A stretch of DNA of 28,462 nucleotides from Leptospira sp. (GCA_027531445.1 JAPZRK010000011.1:1-28462), one strand, 5' to 3'. Shown: positions 17,438-25,473, counted from the stretch's first letter. Translations and numbers: made by a program. The notes: generated by a model not told the origin, from the letters alone.

Positions 17438-17447
17438 ATGTATGTTT
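17419..17447. promoter_or_regulatory. Palindromic operator, probably for the adjacent TetR regulator
   Basis: A perfect inverted repeat with 13-base arms, AAACATACATACC and GGTATGTATGTTT, is separated by 3 bases (TAT). It sits in the gap between the divergent TetR and DUF418 genes and ends one base before the AGAGG ribosome binding site of the latter. The TACATACA half-site resembles operators known for AcrR/TtgR-type TetR proteins. Binding by this regulator is inference from position and symmetry. Confidence 0.75.
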
Positions 17448-17459
17448 AGAGGTTAAAAA

Positions 17460-18602
17460 ATGAAAACAACCGATCGGATGTTGTACTTAGATTTATTGAG
17501 AGGGTTTGCCATATTGGGCATTCTAATATCCAATTTGCCGGCCATTGCCGAACCACCTTATGGAATGAAGATTAATTATACCGATATTTCTTCTTGGGTT
17601 ACCTCACTCGGCTACTTTTTTGTTACGGGGAAATTTTTTCTAATTTTCTCCTTTGTGTTTGGTTATGGTTTTACAATCTTAATCAAAAGTTCTGAGTCAA
17701 AAGGCCTAGATACAAAGCGTATTTTCTTTCGGCGATTATTGGGACTTTTCCTTTTTGGAATCGCCCACGCTTGTTTTTTCTTCAACGGAGATATTCTCGT
17801 AACCTATTCCATTCTAGGGTTGTTTTTATTCCTATTTAAAGATGCCGATTTTAAGAAAATTTTAAAGATCAGTTTTATATTTTGGATCATCTCTGCTTTG
17901 TTTTATGGAATGATTGGTCTTGTGGCACATTACGGAATAATGGAAGATCCCTCTCTTACGAAAGCATTAACCGAACAGTCCATACAAGGTTATTTAGGAG
18001 ATTTTGTAAGTGTATGTAAACAACGGATGACAGAACTCAAACTTACTTTTCCGTTCATCATTCTATTCAACTGGCCTTCGGCCTTTTCATTATTTTTAAT
18101 CGGCCTTTGGATGGGCAGACAAAACATGCTTTTGGATCCAGATTCTTTTTTTAAAAGATTCAGAGGGTATTGGGTTTATATTTTTTTTATTGGTGCCATC
18201 TTTAATGGTCTTTTTGTATGGGGGAACTTAAATAGTTTAAACTACATTCAAGGATTTCTAACTGGTGCATCTTTGGCAGTAGGTGGAATCTCATTTGCAT
18301 TGCTCTATTGTTATGGATTGTTGAAATTTTCCAAATCCAATCACTTTGTATTAAATTTACTCAAAACTGCTATGGCCGCTGTTGGAAGTATGTCCCTCAC
18401 TAACTACTTGATGCATTCCATACTACTGGCCATATTTTTTAATGGCTGGGGCTTCGGATTTTATGGAAAGTTACCCCCTGAAACCTATATGCTGCTCGTT
18501 TTTCCGATCTATGGATTCAATTTGATTTTTAGTGTTATGTGGAAAAAATATTTTTCAATGGGTCCTTTTGAAATGATTTTGCGAAAAATTACTTATGGTT
18601 AA
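17460..18602 (+). CDS. DUF418 (YeiB-like) membrane protein
   Basis: This 380-residue polytopic membrane protein belongs to the DUF418/YeiB group. Its first segment, YLDLLRGFAILGILISNLP, and the last one, YFSMGPFEMILRKITYG, are the characteristic ends of the family. About 8-10 hydrophobic helices lie between them. Function is not established for the family; a transport or acyltransferase-like membrane role has been suggested because the N terminus resembles acyltransferase-3 proteins. The ATG follows AGAGG by 7 bases. Transcription is probably controlled by the TetR protein through the palindrome at 17419-17447, which suggests that the product is induced by a small molecule, perhaps a toxic or membrane-active one. 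Confidence 0.87.
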   Translation: MKTTDRMLYLDLLRGFAILGILISNLPAIAEPPYGMKINYTDISSWVTSLGYFFVTGKFFLIFSFVFGYGFTILIKSSESKGLDTKRIFFRRLLGLFLFGIAHACFFFNGDILVTYSILGLFLFLFKDADFKKILKISFIFWIISALFYGMIGLVAHYGIMEDPSLTKALTEQSIQGYLGDFVSVCKQRMTELKLTFPFIILFNWPSAFSLFLIGLWMGRQNMLLDPDSFFKRFRGYWVYIFFIGAIFNGLFVWGNLNSLNYIQGFLTGASLAVGGISFALLYCYGLLKFSKSNHFVLNLLKTAMAAVGSMSLTNYLMHSILLAIFFNGWGFGFYGKLPPETYMLLVFPIYGFNLIFSVMWKKYFSMGPFEMILRKITYG

Positions 18603-18667
18603 ACAAAACTGACACATACAATGGAGTAATCGATAGACATACAAGCTAGCATGTATAAATTTACATT

Positions 18668-19513
18668 ATGTATTTCCGTTGGATTGCTCTATTGCTTCTG
18701 GTTTGCGCCTGTCATCCTTTTTCCAAAGCAAAACTAAGCGAAGAGGACAATCAAAAACAAAAGATAGAATCTGGCTACTTTGGCGAAGGGAAGCCACTTT
18801 TTTTAGTCTCAAGTGCTTGTGATCAGACCAAACAAAAGATTCTTGTTTTTATTCATGGATCGCCTGGGTCTTGGAGTGATTATAAAAAATATCTAAATCA
18901 TCCCGACTTACAAAAGGAATTCTGTGTTATCGCTGTGGATAGGCCTGGCTTTGGCAATTCTCCAACCGATCAAAGTTTCCCAAATATTTTTAAACAAAGT
19001 AAGTTGATCGGTGAGGCTCTTTTTTCATTTTTCGCTAAAAAAGAAATCAAGGTTTATCGATTAACATTAGTCGGACATTCTTATGGTGGTCCCATCGTTT
19101 TGGCTATGGGAAAATGGAAAGATAAGATAGAGAAGCTCATACTTCTCGCTTCGCCTGCCGATCCTCTTTTAGAAGAAATTCATTGGTACAACAAATTCGG
19201 TAGCATCACATTTGTTCAATGGATCCTTCCTAATTTTTTGAATCATAGCAATGAAGAAATGTATTCGCTTCCTTCTCAGTTGAAGGAATTGGATGAGCAA
19301 CTTGCTATATTGGAATCAGATCTTACCATTGTCCATGGTACAGAAGATACCCTTGTCCCATTTCAAAATGTAAAGTATTTGAAGGAACATTCACCTCGTT
19401 CAAAAGTAATTATCTACGCACTTAACGAGGAAGGTCACTTCATTCCTTGGACTAAATTTGATTTGATTCTCGATATACTTTTGCAACGGTCGAAGCTTTC
19501 GCCATCTATATAG
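18668..19513 (+). CDS. Exported alpha/beta hydrolase, likely lipoprotein
   Basis: This 281-residue alpha/beta hydrolase has a full catalytic set: HGSPGSW near 63 as the oxyanion region, DRPGFGNS at 91, the nucleophile Ser138 in VGHSYGGP, an acidic residue in VHGTEDTLVP, and His in EEGHFIPW. The N terminus, RWIALLLLVCAC, is a signal peptide with a lipobox-like end (Cys13 or Cys15), so it is probably anchored in the membrane facing the periplasm. Substrate is unknown. It follows the DUF418 gene after 65 bases and precedes the gene at 19520 by 6 bases, so it likely shares a transcript with the latter. Confidence 0.85.
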   Translation: MYFRWIALLLLVCACHPFSKAKLSEEDNQKQKIESGYFGEGKPLFLVSSACDQTKQKILVFIHGSPGSWSDYKKYLNHPDLQKEFCVIAVDRPGFGNSPTDQSFPNIFKQSKLIGEALFSFFAKKEIKVYRLTLVGHSYGGPIVLAMGKWKDKIEKLILLASPADPLLEEIHWYNKFGSITFVQWILPNFLNHSNEEMYSLPSQLKELDEQLAILESDLTIVHGTEDTLVPFQNVKYLKEHSPRSKVIIYALNEEGHFIPWTKFDLILDILLQRSKLSPSI

Positions 19514-19519
19514 TCAATC

Positions 19520-20161
19520 ATGCCACCTGAAAAAGTCATTTGGTTATGGCCAAAATCGAACGCCTACTCACTGCTACAGTTTTTGATTTTACTTTTTATC
19601 ATTTATTTGGTCTTCAAAATTATAGGACATTATACCCGTCGGAGTGAAAATGCGAAACTCAATTGGTATCGATTGAATCATATTGCCACTCGAAGGGGTC
19701 TTCGTTGGAGTGAGAGAAGGATTTTATATCAATTTTTTAACCACCTGACATTGAGACATCGCGAAACGCTCTTTCACTCAAAATATTCAATGAGAAAGGA
19801 ACTATTTCATTTTTTGGCAAATCATGAAGGAGAGGACGCTGGCAAATATTTAGAACTCCTCAACAAACTAGATACTATTGAGAAACCAAAGTTGCAAAGA
19901 AGGGAAAACTTCCAAGGACTGATAGACTTGGAGACCGAAGAATTGCTAGCATTTCGTGTAAAAAAGTTAAGTGGACTAGCCGTAGTTTCTGAGAAACTTG
20001 ATGGGCAGATCATGCTGTCGATTAAAGGTAAAAAGTACAACCAACTCCCCAATCATTTTTCCATGCATGCACTGGCCTATCGATCGGGAGTGGGTCTCCT
20101 TTCCATTCATGGCAAAGCACAAAAAATGTCGCATAATCTTGTGCTTTTTTCTGCCAGCTAA
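19520..20161 (+). CDS. Unknown membrane-anchored protein
   Basis: No family is recognised with confidence. The protein of 213 residues has one transmembrane helix near the N terminus (about 16-36, YSLLQFLILLFIIYLVFKII), then a basic helical stretch (LNWYRLNHIATRRGLRWSER) and a mixed strand-rich C-terminal half (about 125-213). The pattern of an anchor, a helical region with a GLxxxE motif, and a small beta domain is like some membrane-anchored PilZ-type proteins of spirochaetes, but the PilZ RxxxR and D/NxSxxG motifs are not visible, so I do not assign it. It is 6 bases after the hydrolase gene and converges with the glutathione peroxidase gene. Confidence 0.7.
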   Translation: MPPEKVIWLWPKSNAYSLLQFLILLFIIYLVFKIIGHYTRRSENAKLNWYRLNHIATRRGLRWSERRILYQFFNHLTLRHRETLFHSKYSMRKELFHFLANHEGEDAGKYLELLNKLDTIEKPKLQRRENFQGLIDLETEELLAFRVKKLSGLAVVSEKLDGQIMLSIKGKKYNQLPNHFSMHALAYRSGVGLLSIHGKAQKMSHNLVLFSAS

Positions 20162-20167
20162 ATGTAT

Positions 20168-20710
20168 TTATAATACTGATTCGATCGCTTTTTTTAGTTC
20201 TTCGCTCTCCGGTTTTACTGATGAAGGAAAACGGGCTTTTATCTTTCCGTCTTTATCGATTAAAAACTTTTCAAAGTTCCATTTGACATCCCCTTTTTCA
20301 GGTGCATTTTCAGTGAGAAATTGATACACTGGATCCTTGTCTGAACCGAGTACCTTGACTTTTTTCATTAGATCGAAACTCACTCCGTAGTTCAATTTAC
20401 AAAAATCAGCGATTTCTTTTTCGGAGCCAGGCTCTTGTGCACCAAAATCATTGGAAGGAAAGCCGATGATCACTAAACCTTTATCCTTATACGTTTTGTA
20501 TACTTTTTCTAGTCCTTCATATTGCGGCGTATAACCACACTTTGACGCTACATTGACTACTAATACGGGTTTTCCTTTGAAAGCTGAAAGTGCAATATCT
20601 TTGCCCTGAATTGTCTTAGAACTTAGATCATGGAATGTCATTTTTTTCCCTCCTGCGGAAACAGAGACGATAATGATGAGATAAAGAAAGAATGAAAGAT
20701 ACTTTTGCAT
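20168..20710 (-). CDS. Glutathione peroxidase family peroxidase, exported
   Basis: This 180-residue thiol peroxidase reduces hydrogen or lipid peroxides. The catalytic site uses Cys58 (NVASKCGYTPQY) rather than selenocysteine; Gln92 (FGAQEPG) and Trp144 (KWNFEKF) complete the active site. Cys104 (ADFCKLNYGVSF) aligns with the resolving cysteine of thioredoxin-dependent members such as yeast Gpx3, so thioredoxin rather than glutathione may be the reductant. The N terminus (YLSFFLYLIIIVSVSAGG) is a signal peptide, so it should act in the periplasm, protecting the envelope. It is divergent from the cysteine-rich protein gene at 20819. Confidence 0.93.
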   Translation of the reverse strand: MQKYLSFFLYLIIIVSVSAGGKKMTFHDLSSKTIQGKDIALSAFKGKPVLVVNVASKCGYTPQYEGLEKVYKTYKDKGLVIIGFPSNDFGAQEPGSEKEIADFCKLNYGVSFDLMKKVKVLGSDKDPVYQFLTENAPEKGDVKWNFEKFLIDKDGKIKARFPSSVKPESEELKKAIESVL

Positions 20711-20818
20711 CCGGTAAACCTCACACCTTCTTAGACTTTTTTTCTTTCAAAAATCTTCGAAAATAGATGGTAAAGACCATGAAGAAAATAGGACTATGGC
20801 GGTAAGGGGATTTTATAA

Positions 20819-21187
20819 ATGAAATTCAGATTCTTATCTTTACTGACAATGGTTCTATTTGCGGCTACATCAATGCCCGCAAATGACAAAGCTTACAAAG
20901 GTGCATGTAAGGCAGACATTGAAAAATTTTGCCAAAACGTTGAAAAAGGGGAAGGCCGTATTGTTAAATGTTTGAAAGAAAATGAAGCTTCTCTTTCCGA
21001 ATCCTGCCAATCAAAACGCAGTGAAATGAAAGAGAAACACAAAGAATTTGCCAAAGCTTGCAAAGAAGATCGCAAAAAATTATGTGCAGATATTAAACCT
21101 GGTAAAGGTGCCATTGTTCAGTGTTTGAAAGCGAAAGAAGCAGAAGTTAGCGCAGGTTGTGCAGATTTTTTAAAAAACAAAGAATAG
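20819..21187 (+). CDS. Exported cysteine-rich repeat protein
   Basis: This 122-residue protein has a signal peptide (FRFLSLLTMVLFAATSMPA) and two copies of a cysteine-rich repeat, at about residues 30-65 and 80-118. Each shows C-x-D-x-x-K/x-F/L-C, then G-x-G-x-I-V-x-C-L-K, then LS/VS-x-x-C. This is the pattern of the cysteine-rich repeat family found in Golgi apparatus protein 1 and in many small bacterial exported proteins. The eight or so cysteines likely form disulfides in the periplasm. Function is not known. A TAAGGGG ribosome binding site lies before the ATG. Its divergent neighbour is an exported peroxidase, so the two may share envelope stress conditions, which is inference. Confidence 0.82.
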   Translation: MKFRFLSLLTMVLFAATSMPANDKAYKGACKADIEKFCQNVEKGEGRIVKCLKENEASLSESCQSKRSEMKEKHKEFAKACKEDRKKLCADIKPGKGAIVQCLKAKEAEVSAGCADFLKNKE

Positions 21188-21246
21188 TTCTATATCAGTT
21201 TGTCTTGATTCCTCCCTAGTTATGGGATCGAGACACCTTACATCCT

Positions 21247-21747
21247 ATGCATCTTTACTCTCAATATCTGAAAGAAAAACAAGATAACAAGCGTACATCG
21301 ACACTCATTCGATTTTTATCCGTTTGTTTTCTCGCTACTTTTTTATACTTTTTATTTTCAGTAAGTTATACGGCAAATCCTTCAATCGTTATTTTTAATT
21401 ATCTAGCTTTACTAACGTCTGTGTCGGGTATCCTATTTTATAAAATGTCTGAATTACCGAATATGGTTCTAAACATTAAAGAAGAGGGGGATTCTGCTGA
21501 CTTTTTTCAACTGGAACCAACACAGCGTCAAACGATTTTGAATTCAATTTGTGAAGGCAGAAACCAATCGGTTGAAGGGCTAGATTTAAAAGCTTTAAAT
21601 GCAAAAGAGATAAATACACTCCTGCGTTTGGAGACACGTACGAATTGGAAACTGATCGGAAAAATATACTTTATGATTTATATTCTAACTGTTGTAGGTT
21701 TCTGCTCTCATTTGGCATATTTGTATTTTACTACAGGTTTTGAATGA
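21247..21747 (+). CDS. Membrane protein of unknown function
   Basis: This 166-residue protein has three predicted transmembrane helices: about 21-40 (IRFLSVCFLATFLYFLFSV), 47-64 (IVIFNYLALLTSVSGILFY) and 143-162 (FMIYILTVVGFCSHLAYLYF). Between them is a soluble segment of about 75 residues, mostly helical and acidic. No family was recognised. It stands on the plus strand after the cysteine-rich protein (59-base gap) and converges with the nucleosidase gene at 21751 with only 3 bases between. Confidence 0.7.
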   Translation: MHLYSQYLKEKQDNKRTSTLIRFLSVCFLATFLYFLFSVSYTANPSIVIFNYLALLTSVSGILFYKMSELPNMVLNIKEEGDSADFFQLEPTQRQTILNSICEGRNQSVEGLDLKALNAKEINTLLRLETRTNWKLIGKIYFMIYILTVVGFCSHLAYLYFTTGFE

Positions 21748-21750
21748 TCC

Positions 21751-22380
21751 TTACTTTTTCATTATCTGTTGGAGTTCGTGCTGGATCTCATTAGAGAATT
21801 TACGCCAATTATTTTTCCATTGTTCTGAGCCATCTGGGCCTACAATATTTGTAACACAAAACAAGGCTAATAATGGTAGATTCCGTTTTTTGCAAACGGT
21901 TGCTACGCCAAAGGTCTCCATATTTTCAATGTTGAATTCTTGCCATTCAGGAATGGGTGGTTTTTGAATTTGATGCAAAGTGATTTCGGCGGGCGCGTTT
22001 GTAATGGCTTCTTTCCAATCACGTGATACCAAATGAGATTTTGAGAAAAAATCGCGGTTTGTTTGGTGTATTTTTTCTGCTTGGATTTGTTTAGATAGAC
22101 CAAGAGCAGAGGCGATGCTAAGTGATGAAAAATCATCCGAGAATACAAAATCACCAATCGTCAGTGTTGACCACGCATATGCACCTGCAGATCCCAAATA
22201 TAATACCGCCTCTAGTTCGGGAAGGGACTCAATCAGATGATCTAAGCCGAGTCCGGCTTCTAAATTTCCTATGCCCAATGCCTTTTTCGCGATAATGGGT
22301 TTTTCCTTTAGGATTAGATCAGTCTCCTCATGGATTGCGCTGACAACTGCTATACGGTGATTGTGCAGGATCCAAGTCAT
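21751..22380 (-). CDS. Phosphorylase-superfamily nucleosidase, MTAN or futalosine hydrolase-like
   Basis: This 209-residue protein has the purine nucleoside phosphorylase/nucleosidase fold signature. IAVVSAIHEE at the start, YLGSAGAYAW near 61-70 and the purine/ribose motif NIENMETFGVA (150-160, Glu155) are visible. Near the end VTNIVGPDGSEQW has Asn where MTA/SAH nucleosidases have the catalytic Asp of their SD motif, and this SN-V-G-like form is closer to futalosine hydrolase (MqnB) of the alternative menaquinone pathway. So futalosine hydrolase is my first guess and MTA/SAH nucleosidase the second. The gene overlaps the end of the DUF5329 gene by four bases (22377-22380), indicating one transcript. 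A search against curated MqnB and MTAN sequences would settle it. Confidence 0.8.
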   Translation of the reverse strand: MTWILHNHRIAVVSAIHEETDLILKEKPIIAKKALGIGNLEAGLGLDHLIESLPELEAVLYLGSAGAYAWSTLTIGDFVFSDDFSSLSIASALGLSKQIQAEKIHQTNRDFFSKSHLVSRDWKEAITNAPAEITLHQIQKPPIPEWQEFNIENMETFGVATVCKKRNLPLLALFCVTNIVGPDGSEQWKNNWRKFSNEIQHELQQIMKK

Positions 22381-22844
22381 TTGGAATGTTCACTACATTG
22401 TTCATTTATTTTTTTGAGTTCAGCATTTAACCAATCTGCGGAATAATATCGTTTTCCATTCCTTAAAACAATTTCGTACGGTAAACCAGACAAAGAAGAC
22501 TTTGTAGCAAGTTGCTCGATAAATTGACGAGCAGTCCACTCCTTACCAGAAGAAAAAAAAGATTTTTTGGCATTTGTCAGCTTGAGTCTTAGATGTTCTG
22601 ACGCATCACGAGCATTATGTTCTTCTCCATTGCGAATGAACGTTCCGTCCAATAGCGATACAGCAATGATCAGTTTTTCTATCTTTTGATCTTCGCTGAG
22701 TTTTGACTGACAATCTGCATTCAGACTAGATAACATTGGGTGAAATAGAAAGATGAGAAGATAGATAGAACAAAAAAATCGAATAGCAAGAAGTAGATGA
22801 CTCCAAATACCTCGTTTTTTACAGATTATAATTTGCAATTCCAT
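22377..22844 (-). CDS. DUF5329 family exported protein
   Basis: This protein of 155 residues resembles DUF5329: the stretch LDGTFIRNGEEHNARDASEHLRLKL, then ATKSSLSGLPYEIVLRNGKRYYSADWLNAEL, follows the family pattern closely. Function of the family is unknown. The frame reaches a TTG at 22862, but an ATG at 22844 follows AGAGGA at ideal spacing, so I choose it. A hydrophobic stretch (about 17-35, HLLLAIRFFCSIYLLIFLF) acts as a signal anchor or signal peptide, so the domain is probably periplasmic. It is the upstream gene of a coupled pair with the nucleosidase. Confidence 0.82.
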   Translation of the reverse strand: MELQIIICKKRGIWSHLLLAIRFFCSIYLLIFLFHPMLSSLNADCQSKLSEDQKIEKLIIAVSLLDGTFIRNGEEHNARDASEHLRLKLTNAKKSFFSSGKEWTARQFIEQLATKSSLSGLPYEIVLRNGKRYYSADWLNAELKKINEQCSEHSK

Positions 22845-22873
22845 GTTCCTCTTTGGTTGCAAGCATTCCTATT

Positions 22874-23314
22874 TTACAAACTAAATTTGATAAATGGTTT
22901 GTAGTCCATATCTTTGACTAAAATATGATTGGTAAGCCAAGAGCGTAGAAACTCGATCAAATCTTTTAGAAAAACTTCCAATCTTTTGTCATCGGATAAT
23001 AAATTTGTATCACCCAAACGATTTTTGAGCTCAAGGATTTTGTCTGTGAATTGATTGTGTTGTGCAATGTGTGCTTCGAGATCAGGATACTGGTTGTGTT
23101 CCATGACTCGTTCTTCGATAAGAAAATGACTTAAAGTATAATCTTCCAATGCCGAAACTGCATCCAACAAAACTTTTGTTGGATGCAGTGAAAGGTGTGC
23201 CTTGTGGTTTTCGTAGACGTCTTCTATGTTGTTGATGAGATGAAACAGCTGTTTGTGCTGAGAATCAATCTCTGATATTTTAGTTTCGTATTTAGAATCC
23301 CAATTTGCAAGCAT
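22874..23314 (-). CDS. Bacteriohemerythrin
   Basis: This 146-residue four-helix protein binds O2 at a di-iron centre. All seven iron ligands are in place: His20 (DSQHKQLF), His63 and Glu67 (SHFLIEE), His82 and His86 (AHIAQHN), His130 and Asp135 (NHILVKD). The opening NWDSKYETKISEIDSQH is the usual N terminus. The likely role is O2 binding, sensing or storage in the cytoplasm. An unusual perfect 33-nt inverted repeat lies within the coding region (23157-23189), covering codons for residues about 42-53 between the first and second ligand. It lies upstream of, and on the same strand as, the DUF5329 gene, with a 29-base gap. Confidence 0.93.
   Translation of the reverse strand: MLANWDSKYETKISEIDSQHKQLFHLINNIEDVYENHKAHLSLHPTKVLLDAVSALEDYTLSHFLIEERVMEHNQYPDLEAHIAQHNQFTDKILELKNRLGDTNLLSDDKRLEVFLKDLIEFLRSWLTNHILVKDMDYKPFIKFSL
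23157..23189. repeat. Perfect 33-nt inverted repeat inside the hemerythrin gene
   Basis: Arms of 16 bases, ACTGCATCCAACAAAA and its exact complement TTTTGTTGGATGCAGT, flank a single C. It is entirely within the hemerythrin coding sequence, encoding roughly LHPTKVLLDAV on the minus strand. A perfect repeat this long is not expected by chance in a window of this size. Neither arm follows a terminator layout. Origin or role (mRNA hairpin, protein site, or templated mutation) is unknown. Confidence 0.9.
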
Positions 23315-23430
23315 AAGTACCTCTTACCTTTCAAAAAAAAAGGTTAAGTTCAAAAATGCAAGGTATATCCCTGAATTTTTTCCAAGGAAAAATTCTTGTC
23401 CAAACGATTGGAATTGGTAATCATTGTGAC

Positions 23431-25011
23431 ATGAGTAAAAGAATTTTGAACAATACTCTATTTGGTTTGCTTTTGATGCTTTCCTTCCCTTCTTGCAGGC
23501 CACTTTCTCTCAATAACCCTGGTGATTTTGATTCAAAATCCAACTTACAAACACGCTTATTTCAACTTTTTCTCCAATCTCTCATGCCGCCTGTGATTCC
23601 GCCACAATGTCCCGTCCGCAGTACACCGTGGACGAGTCCCAAAATCGGTTCAGGAAATACGACAGTACGGATTCATAACGTAATCACTTTGAACAATGGG
23701 GACGTCGCGATCATCGGAAATACATTAGAGACCCTTCCAAACATGCCGATCCACAAAAATACTGGATTTATAGGAACTCAAAGAAATGTTTTCCTCTTAG
23801 TTCTCTCTATTGAGACAGGCGAATTTAAATGGGTGGATTATTTGGGGGAGACGTTGACGAGTGACAGTGGTAATCGTAGTTACATTGCAAAATTTTCCAA
23901 TGGCGACATCGCTGTCGTACATTCGACGACAGCGGGAGCCGATGGAATTTCGGGAGCTATTTCTGGTAAAGCAAGTAATGTGATCCCGAGTGTTTTTGTG
24001 GCTAGATACTCTGCTGATGGCGAAAGAAAATGGCACACTTATCTAGATTCCGCTAGGTTTTTAGGTGAGTCGCTTCTCACAATAAATTCCGAAGAGCAAA
24101 TCCATATATTTGCTTCAATCAATTCCAACACAACAAGCTACGATCCATTTGGAGAATTTCCAGCTCCATTAAATTCCGCGTTTAATACGCCTTCACAAAA
24201 CGTACGAGATTTTATTCATGCAAAGTTATCTGGGGATGGAAGCCCCATTGCACAAGCGTTTGTTGGTTCTTCTTCTAGTTCAGAAGAATTCTTCCGTTCA
24301 GTAGCATCGGACGCGTCAGGTGTTTACCTGATTGGGACTTCACAGGGCAATATCAATGGTAGCGGTTTTGGTACAAACCCTGCAAGTGGATATAGTCGTC
24401 CTTTCGTTGCGAAATTTAAAAATGATTTAAGCACAGAATGGGTGAGGTATCCAGGTGCCGGCTCTGCAACAAATGACTATAGTGGAATTGATTTGTCTCC
24501 TGTTAAAGACGGGATCTTGGCATGGTCTACAACGTACGAAACGTTCGGTTCGCCGACCCATCCATATGTAGGTCCCGGTTTAAACCATGCATTGACCAAG
24601 TATTCCACTACGGGAGCCATGAGTTGGAATTATTTTTTGGGATACGGTTCAAACAATGTGGAGATACCGTTTGGATTGCCCTACTTGCAGTTGGCAGGTA
24701 GCGATACTTTGTATTCTTATGGATATGGCTCAAGTGGCGGAACCAGATATTCGGGATTTTCTACCTTAGAATCGGGAACCACTTCGAATCCTTATCCCAT
24801 TGCTTTGAAAAAAGTGAATGGAGCAACAGGCACAATTGAAAAAATAAATTATTCGGAAAATCTCGCTAGTCCCTCATTAAAAGCAATCCAACAGTTCACT
24901 CAATCCTGTTCAGGTCTTCTGATTTCGGGACAGAGTACGCTTCCTGATACAGCACAAAACAGCAAGGTATATGCAAATATCATTGCCTTACCTAAAGAAA
25001 GCCTTCCTTAG
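23431..25011 (+). CDS. Lipoprotein with SBBP-like beta-propeller repeats
   Basis: The frame is open from 23356, but the ATG at 23431 gives a clean lipoprotein signal, KRILNNTLFGLLLMLSFPSC, with lipidation expected at Cys22, so I choose it (526 residues). The mature part has repeating beta-strand units of the form V-YLIGTSQGNINGSGFG, FVAKFKNDLSTEW, then a similar next unit, like the SBBP repeats common in Leptospira surface lipoproteins. It is rich in Ser, Gly, Thr and Asn. The protein probably sits in the outer membrane or periplasm. Function is unknown; adhesion or binding to environmental polymers is only inferred from the repeat type. Confidence 0.75.
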   Translation: MSKRILNNTLFGLLLMLSFPSCRPLSLNNPGDFDSKSNLQTRLFQLFLQSLMPPVIPPQCPVRSTPWTSPKIGSGNTTVRIHNVITLNNGDVAIIGNTLETLPNMPIHKNTGFIGTQRNVFLLVLSIETGEFKWVDYLGETLTSDSGNRSYIAKFSNGDIAVVHSTTAGADGISGAISGKASNVIPSVFVARYSADGERKWHTYLDSARFLGESLLTINSEEQIHIFASINSNTTSYDPFGEFPAPLNSAFNTPSQNVRDFIHAKLSGDGSPIAQAFVGSSSSSEEFFRSVASDASGVYLIGTSQGNINGSGFGTNPASGYSRPFVAKFKNDLSTEWVRYPGAGSATNDYSGIDLSPVKDGILAWSTTYETFGSPTHPYVGPGLNHALTKYSTTGAMSWNYFLGYGSNNVEIPFGLPYLQLAGSDTLYSYGYGSSGGTRYSGFSTLESGTTSNPYPIALKKVNGATGTIEKINYSENLASPSLKAIQQFTQSCSGLLISGQSTLPDTAQNSKVYANIIALPKESLP

Positions 25012-25022
25012 GAGTAGATCGA

Positions 25023-25406
25023 TCAAGTTATATACGCAAAGGGAATCCCGAGAATTCCATTGTCCAGCCTCATATCTTGGTCGTTGTTGATGATGATTCG
25101 AACTGCACAACCAAACTCTATCAAAATGAGGTCGATATCTACACCTGTACTTGTTATGTTGTGTGATCCATGCACGGGTATTACATAAGTTGCAAGTCCT
25201 CGTTATATTTCTACATTGATGAACATTTCTTCATACATTTGGCCAAATTTCGGGTGAGAAAGTAATGCCTTCAGATCAAGGATTCTAAGTAAATAGTGAA
25301 TTAAGCCAGTATCACGAATATACACTCGTGAATGCTTAACAATTCTTTTTATTGTCGACTTTGCAAAAGCGGGAATTTGCCTCCAAAAAAATGAACATGA
25401 GCAATC
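25023..25406 (-). pseudogene. Remnant of an AAA-type ATPase with DUF4143 domain
   Basis: The gap between the lipoprotein and dus genes contains, on the minus strand, a frame that reads like the C-terminal DUF4143 domain of ATP-binding proteins found in many bacteria. It has KRIVKHSRVYIRDTGLIHYL, then LLSHPKFGQMYEEMFINVEI, an in-frame TAA at 25203-25205, and on in the same frame RGLATYVIPV and GVDIDLILIEFG, ending with TGA at 25023-25025. The family's G-x-E-I-D-L-I-L motif is visible. The N-terminal ATPase with Walker A and B motifs is absent, so the fragment is truncated as well as interrupted. A base change upstream (near 25391) may mark a frameshift. The remaining bases 25012-25022 and 25407-25473 show nothing. 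Confidence 0.72.
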
Positions 25407-25473
25407 TTAAAAGTATCTTCACATAACTTGCATATTTAAGGTCGCACTTTAAAAATGCAGGGTAAAATTTTGC

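Noticed and set aside
23904..23935. 9-bp-arm inverted repeat (CGCTGTCGT / ACGACAGCG) within the repeat lipoprotein gene
   Set aside because: Short arms within coding sequence; consistent with chance, with no flanking signal.
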